A stretch of 64,000 bases of DNA from Darksidea phi (Eukaryota; Ascomycota; Dothideomycetes; Pleosporales; Lentitheciaceae): contig JASJFT010000063.1 of NCBI GenBank assembly GCA_030770425.1, forward strand, positions 62,001 through 126,000, written 5' to 3'. Shown here piece by piece: positions 58,500 through 64,000 of the stretch. How positions within the stretch are numbered: position 1 is the stretch's first letter; the number at the start of each line of letters is the position of its first letter. Made by a program: the position numbers and the translations under genes. Under the pieces are notes generated by a model that saw nothing but the letters and a program-made list of their open reading frames with translations, was not told the DNA's origin and searched no databases.

Positions 58500-59716
58500 A
58501 TGAAGTTCTCGACGACGATTTCCGCCATCATGGCCTCCCTTCCTCTCTCATCCTCAGTAATCATCACAGCCTCAGGCAATATTTCCCTCCCCACCACCAA
58601 CACCACCCTCCTCGGCAACATCTACAACCACTGGATCCATCTCGGCAACAAATCCTTCGACCTTACACGCTCCCTCGTGGCCCCGACAACCAAACCCGTC
58701 ACTATTCCTATGTCCGGCTCCCGCAAGAGTGCCCTTATCGAGCCCTCCCGCTCCGCCCTCGTCATCATCGACATGCAGAATTTCTTCCTGCATCCCGAGC
58801 TCAGCCCTAAAGCTGACGCCGGTCGTAAAGCTGTTGAACCCACCCTCAATATGATCAAAGGGTTCAGGGAGAACGGTATGCCGGTTTTGTGGGTGAATTG
58901 GGGCCTCGATGAAAGGGATTTGTTGAATATGCCTCCTGCATTTCTGGCCGGTTTCTCAGACGATGGCATCAGTCCTTTAAGTAGGTGTCCCAATGAAGCG
59001 TATGAGAATGCAATTATACTAAGATGTGCAGGTACCTTTGGTAGCCGTATGCCGAACTTGAGTGACGGAACCGAAGTAGGTGACAAGTTGATGCGCGGAT
59101 CGTGGAACGCGAGACCGTATGGACCGTTGTATGATGCACAGATTGAAGGCGTCAAGAACGGAACAGATTTCTACTTCAACAAGAGTATAAGTTCCTGAAG
59201 ACATTCTAGGTCGACAAGAACTGACGCCATGATAGACCGGTTGAGTGGACTCTGGGGCGCCCAAACGCCGCTGGGCATATGGTTGGAAGAAAACCAAATG
59301 ACGACGCTCTTCTTCGGAGGCGTTAACGCAGATCAATGTGTGGTAAGTCATTCGAATCCCCTCACACGAAGACAGAACTGAAATTGAACGATAGTGGGGT
59401 ACACTCCAGGACGCACACTTCAAGGTCAGCGCTAGCACATTGACTTGAGCGCTAGCGTGCTGACTGACTAGGGATACGACGTCGTCTATGTCGACGATAT
59501 TGCAGCAACTGTTAGCCCGGAATAGTCAGTCTAACATTGCTTCTCGAGAACGGTATTCACTGACGCGATACTAGTGCTACGCAAATGGTTAAGTACAACG
59601 CGAATCGTACGAACAAGCTGCCTTGTCTTGAGCATTGATGCATGCTAACCTTTATAGTCAATGGCTTTCGCTCCGACTCTTCATTGATCCTCTCGGCGCT
59701 TACAGGAAGGAAATAA
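58500..59716 (+). CDS. Secreted isochorismatase-like cysteine hydrolase (304 aa), seven exons
   Basis: The exons are 58500-58980, 59032-59184, 59236-59342, 59395-59424 (30 nt), 59472-59524, 59575-59606 (32 nt) and 59658-59716; they sum to 305 codons. The first intron (51 nt) is in frame without a stop. Residues 1-25 look like a signal peptide (MKFSTTISAIMASLPLSSSV). The catalytic triad of the family is visible: Asp91 in SALVIIDMQNFF, Lys211 in the FNKNRLSGLWG segment and Cys246 in FFGGVNADQCVWGTLQDAHF. The cis-peptide-type GGV-N precedes the Cys. The end is YNANLNGFRSDSSLILSAL. These enzymes hydrolyse amides or vinyl ethers (nicotinamidase/isochorismatase class); the substrate is unknown. An upstream ATG at 58314 is rejected because it would bury the signal peptide. 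It stands alone. Confidence 0.87.
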
Positions 59717-60207
59717 ACGCAGATGGCCTTATCGCTATCCAGTCCCCGTAACTTAACCGTTCTTTCATGGCGACCCGTCTTCGACATGTGCCAAAGCCTC
59801 TTGACATGTCTTCCCGTGAAGATATCGTATTGACTGAGCACGCAGTTATAAAAACTTTATAACGGTCCTGTGTATCTTGTCCCTCATTGCTCCATAGTTG
59901 TCGTATGTGTCATCACCGGGAAGCACATGAATGTTAAGTAACTGTATATTGTCTACGAATGCACTCGAAGATCAATAGCCATCAATTCTGACTTTCGCCC
60001 CAGCCTCCGCATTACGGGCCTCTATCCACCTTTCCATCAAGAAGCCATTTTTACCCGTAGGCTCATACGCCGTAGCGCGGTAGTGGTATCATCCATTTTC
60101 AAAAAAGGAATACAAAAGCAAGAAGTGCCCTGATCAATCATAGCCGCCGCTCGTGCATCATGCTGGGATATCATAAACACGTGAGAAGGATGTGAGTCGT
60201 CGATGCT
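59717..60207. other. Convergent intergenic stretch
   Basis: About 490 bp between converging genes; 3' regions only. Confidence 0.5.
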
Positions 60208-63124
60208 TTAGACCTGGCCTTGGTAGACAGGGTTGTTCGCGTCGAGAGTGGTGTTGAACTGTTGACCCTGCTGGACGGTACCAGCTCCACCAGCGATGCT
60301 GCTGGAGGTAGGGCCAGCAGCCCCACCAGTGGCAGCACCGTTAAAAGCACCATCCATCTGGGAAGCGAGGCCTTGACCAGCACCTGTAGTGCGGCCGTAC
60401 TCAGCTCCAACACCTGGCTGACCATATTCAGCACCACCGGATCCAGACTGCTCGTAGCCACCGGCGCGACCGTGCGGTTTGCGGGTGACGGCAGCGATCT
60501 TGGGCAAGCTGGATGTTTCCTTGGCCGAGCCCAGATTGAAGACAGGGCTCTCCCACTTGTTGCCCTTGCTGGCCAACTCCTTGTACTCGGTCGCCTTTGT
60601 GCTGATACCACCAGGCAAGGAGATGTTCGGGAACATGGAGTCTTGCTGGGTGACCGCCATGTTGACGTGCGTGTCTTTGGCACGTTCCTCTACCTTAGCG
60701 GCCTTCTGCTTACCCTGCATGATGCGCTTGTTCGCAGCAGAAGCGTAGCGTTGGTAGATGTTCTGGATGTTGTCCGGATCAGGATTCCGCTTCGCATCTT
60801 CGACAGCCTTGTCGGCCTCTCTCTTGATATCGTAAATGATAGCATCGAGCTGGTTGACATTGTCCTTGATCTGCTTCTCAAGCACGCGCTGGATAACCGG
60901 ACGCATGACCTTCAGAAGCAGAGGCTTGAACAAGTTGAAAAGCAACTATACAATGTTAGTAGTGGCCTGAAGCGATTCGCTAGAGAACGCGTACCTTGTG
61001 GTTGCTCTTCTTCACTTTGACCTGCAAGTTCTGGATGTCGGACGTGACCTTGTTGATCTTGAAGTAGTGGATCTTGTCGTCCTTGTCGGCATTCTCCATT
61101 TCAACCTTGAAGCTGAAGCCGCTACCGCCCATGAAGACGTCCATGACACCTTTGTCGGTTATCGAGGGGAAGCCCTGCTTGCGCTTGATGTAGTAGGACA
61201 CGTCGCGGATATCCATCTGAACGCCGGACACTGAAAGCATGACCTTGTTCTTATTCTTGCTCGAGACGTGTTTGCGTCCCCAGCGCCAATAGTTGTCTGA
61301 ACCGAACTCCAAAACATTAGGCGCCAGATTGTCGCCTTCAATGACGAGGTTCTCAATGACAGCGTCGAGCGTAGGGTCGCTGTATTCAATGCGTGGGATA
61401 GGGACATAACGAATGTTCTCAAAGAAGGCCGGGAGGATGACCTCGGTCAGGTCCTTGACCAAATGAGGCTTGAATGTGGTCTTGCCGTCCTCGTCATGGC
61501 TGAGATCGTTGAACAACTTCGTGATTGAGTCGCTAAAGGCCTTGTTCTGCGGACTAGATAAGGCGTTAGCAGGCCGTCAACAGAACGTCCATTATCATGA
61601 AACTTACTCAGCATCGAACTGTTGGCCGAGAAACTTGAACTCGTCGGCAATGCGGTCGGTGTGGCCGCGGTAGCGACCGCGAAGCAGGTCATGGCCGTCA
61701 TCGTAAATGCGATTCCATTCCTCATTGCTCGCATCCTCCATGATGTAACCTTGCTCTTGTAGGCACCTCCGAACATACGAGTCTAGACGCTTGAACCAGT
61801 TCTTCAGTTCCGGATCGCGGTCCGCGTCCTTATAGATCTGATTGATGGAATCGATCAGGTCATCAAAAGAGGTGCTGTTGGCGAAGCGCTCCAACAGAGT
61901 CTTGAGGTTGGTCAGCATTTGTCCGTTTTCATTCATAAAACCTAGAAGCACGTACCTTGAGATCAGCTTCAGCCAACTGCAGAGCATCGTCCTGATGCGC
62001 ACCTTGGACGGACCCCTTGCCCTGGGAGGCAAGGTCCTTGCCATGGCCGGCATATCGCTCAGCTAATTGAATGAGGGTCTCGATGGCGCGTTGATAATCC
62101 TGGTGGCCCTGGATTTCGACTACCATCTTCTTCAAGCGCCAGATGGTCTGTTCACGGCGCTCTTGGGGCATCTTGCCCTTCAGGTAGTTATTGAGACGCT
62201 CTCGCTGACGTCGCACGCGGTCCTTGTCTTCTTCGGGGATGTTTTCGGAAAGCTTCTGCTGAGCTTCACCGGCAGCAGCCTGCGCGTTGAGGCCAGTGGG
62301 ACGACCTTCCTGTGCTTCCTGAACACCTGCACCTGCTACATCTGCAGGATCGCGAGAGCCCTCGGGGTGGGCGGCCTGGGTAACGTCACCAGCGGCTTGT
62401 TCAGCTTCCTTCCTACCGAAGGGCAACCGAGACTTGGCCTGACTCTGCAAATTCTGCTTTGACAAGTCAGGAACATCATGCCAGGTATTATCGTCGGCCG
62501 GGCGGTCGATCTGGTTCAATTGGTCATCCGAAGGCTTGACCCGGTTGGCTGTGTTCTGAGCAGCATCGCCGGCAATATCGCGCATGAGGACAGTAGCATC
62601 GGAGAGTAGCTTGCGGAACTGGCCATTCGACAGCATCAGAGTGCCTAATGTGCGCAGGCCGTCGAGGGCCTCGTTGCCATGCTGCTGTGCGGTTTGCTTG
62701 TCGACGGGTGCGCCGGGAAGCTGTGCGTTGCCGCCGCTAATCTGCTCAGTTTGCCAGATGAAGTCCTGGAAGAGGTTGCCCTCGTTCTTGGTAAGGACGA
62801 GTAGTTTTGCCTGCTCAATGACGGCTTTGAGGTCGGCGATGAGCTTCTGACCGTCTGGTGACAACCTCTTAGACGGTGTGTTTAGGGCCTTTGAAGCTAG
62901 TGCGCTATTGAGAGCAATGTCGATCTGCTTGTTCGAAGGCACTCGACCGTTGGAGAAGGCTGTCGCACAACGTTAGTGTCTGTCAAGCCTGTGTCGCGTG
63001 CGCAAATTGCGGGCTCGAGGGCATTCTCACCTTGGATTATCCCGTACATCTGCAGCTTAGCGTTCACATCCTTCTCCCGCTGCTCCAAGTTGACGGGAAC
63101 ATTTACCGCCTTGGAGCCCGTCAT
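60208..63124 (-). CDS. Large fungal TULIP/BPI-like domain protein (DUF5923/DUF4449 type, 895 aa)
   Basis: The exons are 63031-63124, 61956-62959, 61608-61900, 60995-61553 and 60208-60945, with introns of 71, 55, 54 and 49 nt; the frame is exact. The N-terminal half is helical and charged (LISADLK-like helices, QTIWRLKKMVVEIQGHQDYQ). A middle region has LLERFANSTSFDDLIDSINQ and WFKRLDSYVRRCLQEQGYIM. Then comes a beta-rich part resembling the BPI/TULIP lipid-binding fold: ENIRYVPIPRIEYSDPTLDA, VIENLVIEGDNLAPNVLEF, MLSVSGVQMDIRDVSYYIKR, FSFKVEMENADKDDKIHYFK. A long helix follows (LLFNLFKPLLLKVMRPVIQR). The Gly-rich tail (about 110 residues) is disordered. Filamentous fungi have conserved proteins of this layout, usually annotated as DUF or bactericidal-permeability-like. 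Lipid binding is inference. The start at 63124 (MTGSKAVN) is chosen; an in-frame ATG lies 13 codons upstream. Confidence 0.83.
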
Positions 63125-64000
63125 GGTTGTGGTATGGATAACTTCAGACAAGTTGGGTATCAAACAAACAGGGACAGAGGGTGGAGGAAGATAGGTCGCG
63201 GTGGTGGAGATGAGAGCGTGTGGTTCGGTATGTGGGTATCAAATAAACAGGGACAGAGTGGAAGAAGGTGGGTCGCGGTGGTGAAGATGAGAGCGTGTGC
63301 TTGGGTATGTGGGTATCAAGTGTGGAATGAGATGCGGAGCAAGAGGAGAGGCTTTATGCGGTCCTGTTGCTGTGGCGCCGCAACCAGGCAGGTTCGTGGA
63401 ACCAGCTTCCTCGACGACGTCATAACGTCGACACGATATATAGGGTTGCCAAGGCGACCCAGAGGAGCTAGCCGTTTGCCTAACACGTGTAGAAATTCCC
63501 GCCATCATGTCCGCCCATTTCCCAATCGAGCCCTCTGCCTGGGCTCGATGACGAGCCGGAGTGGTGTTGGCGAACGGCTTGCTTGGGTCAAGTCGCCAGG
63601 GATTGCAGCAGTTGACCCCGGTTTGCGTCATCGCATTTTTGGCCGTGCTTTATCGCCAAACGCCATCCAGGTCGGACAGGGATATGGGCCTCGGGCCTTG
63701 GTCGTCTATCCGCCCTCTCTGTAATTGTTGCGTCCGCATTGCGGCGGACAGCAATGGGGAAGGGCTCTGGCCGGCGTGTCGAGAATACGTGCTGCCTATG
63801 CAACGCCGCTGCAGGTAGCGCAATAGATCGCGGAGTTTACCGATCTTAGGTCACTATGACGCGATGCCCTCCACATTGAACCTTTGGCCCTCTCCTCATT
63901 CGCTGACGATTTACCTCTGTACCTTGTGTCGTTGGCTAGCCACGCGTGTCCATAGGTCAAACGTCTCTTGAATCGCGATTTGCACACAGCCGGGAGATTG
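63125..64000. other. Upstream region of the TULIP-like gene, to the right edge
   Basis: It contains a 79-bp tandem repeat (63152-63319) and otherwise no recognisable gene. Open frames on both strands in the last 700 bp lack coding character. Confidence 0.5.
63152..63319. repeat. Tandem repeat, period about 79 bp, about 2.1 copies
   Basis: The unit starts gggtatcaaa and contains aacagggacagag, ggtcgcggtggtg and gatgagagcgtgtg. Unit starts are at 63155, 63234 and 63311 (the third cut short). Copies differ at about one position in eight. It lies 30 bp upstream of the start codon of the TULIP-like gene, so it is in the promoter or leader. Confidence 0.8.

Overview
The window is nuclear DNA of a filamentous ascomycete (Pezizomycotina). 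A dothideomycete of the Pleosporales type is my best guess, but it is an inference from gene content and gene style, not a database result. Supporting signs are many short GT...AG introns (about 47-60 nt, often with a CTAAC/CTGAC branch site), single-gene transcription units on both strands, fungal families (RTA1, Zn2Cys6, BYS1-like secreted proteins, Ste50, SRR1-like), and GC-rich, C/G-ending codons in the highly expressed genes. I saw no rRNA, tRNA, CRISPR array or intact transposon.

Layout. Left edge: the 5' part of LAS1 (pre-rRNA processing, minus strand), then an acidic hypothetical gene (1.9-3.0 kb) followed by about 8.2 kb with no convincing gene, GC-rich in its first half. 11-18 kb: a Zn2Cys6 transcription factor, an RTA1-like membrane protein, SEC61 alpha and a GNAT acetyltransferase. 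20-27 kb is looser: a secreted BYS1-like protein, a four-exon zinc-finger protein, a decayed sulfite/TDT transporter and a truncated AIG2-like gene. 27-34 kb: CDC48, a small helical protein and STE50. 36-42 kb: a coiled-coil hypothetical protein, eIF4B and a small Tim17-like membrane protein. 42-44 kb: two orphan ORFs and a Ulp1-like protease relic. 44-52 kb: RRP5 and CDT2, head to head. 52-57 kb: a C2H2 protein and an SRR1-like gene with a decayed second copy. 58-63 kb: a secreted isochorismatase-like hydrolase and a large TULIP-like (DUF4449/DUF5923-type) protein.

The genes do not form one pathway or a secondary-metabolite cluster. They are a normal mix of housekeeping functions: ribosome biogenesis (LAS1, RRP5), translation (eIF4B), the translocon (SEC61), protein segregation (CDC48), S-phase ubiquitin targeting (CDT2) and MAPK signalling (STE50). 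Lineage-variable genes lie between them. The most notable content is decay: at least four gene relics remain readable (TDT transporter, AIG2-like, Ulp1-like, second SRR1-like copy), and a 74-codon candidate is broken by one TGA. Several of the disrupting stops fall where the family or the reading frame suggests tryptophan. I found no evidence for a new multi-gene system.
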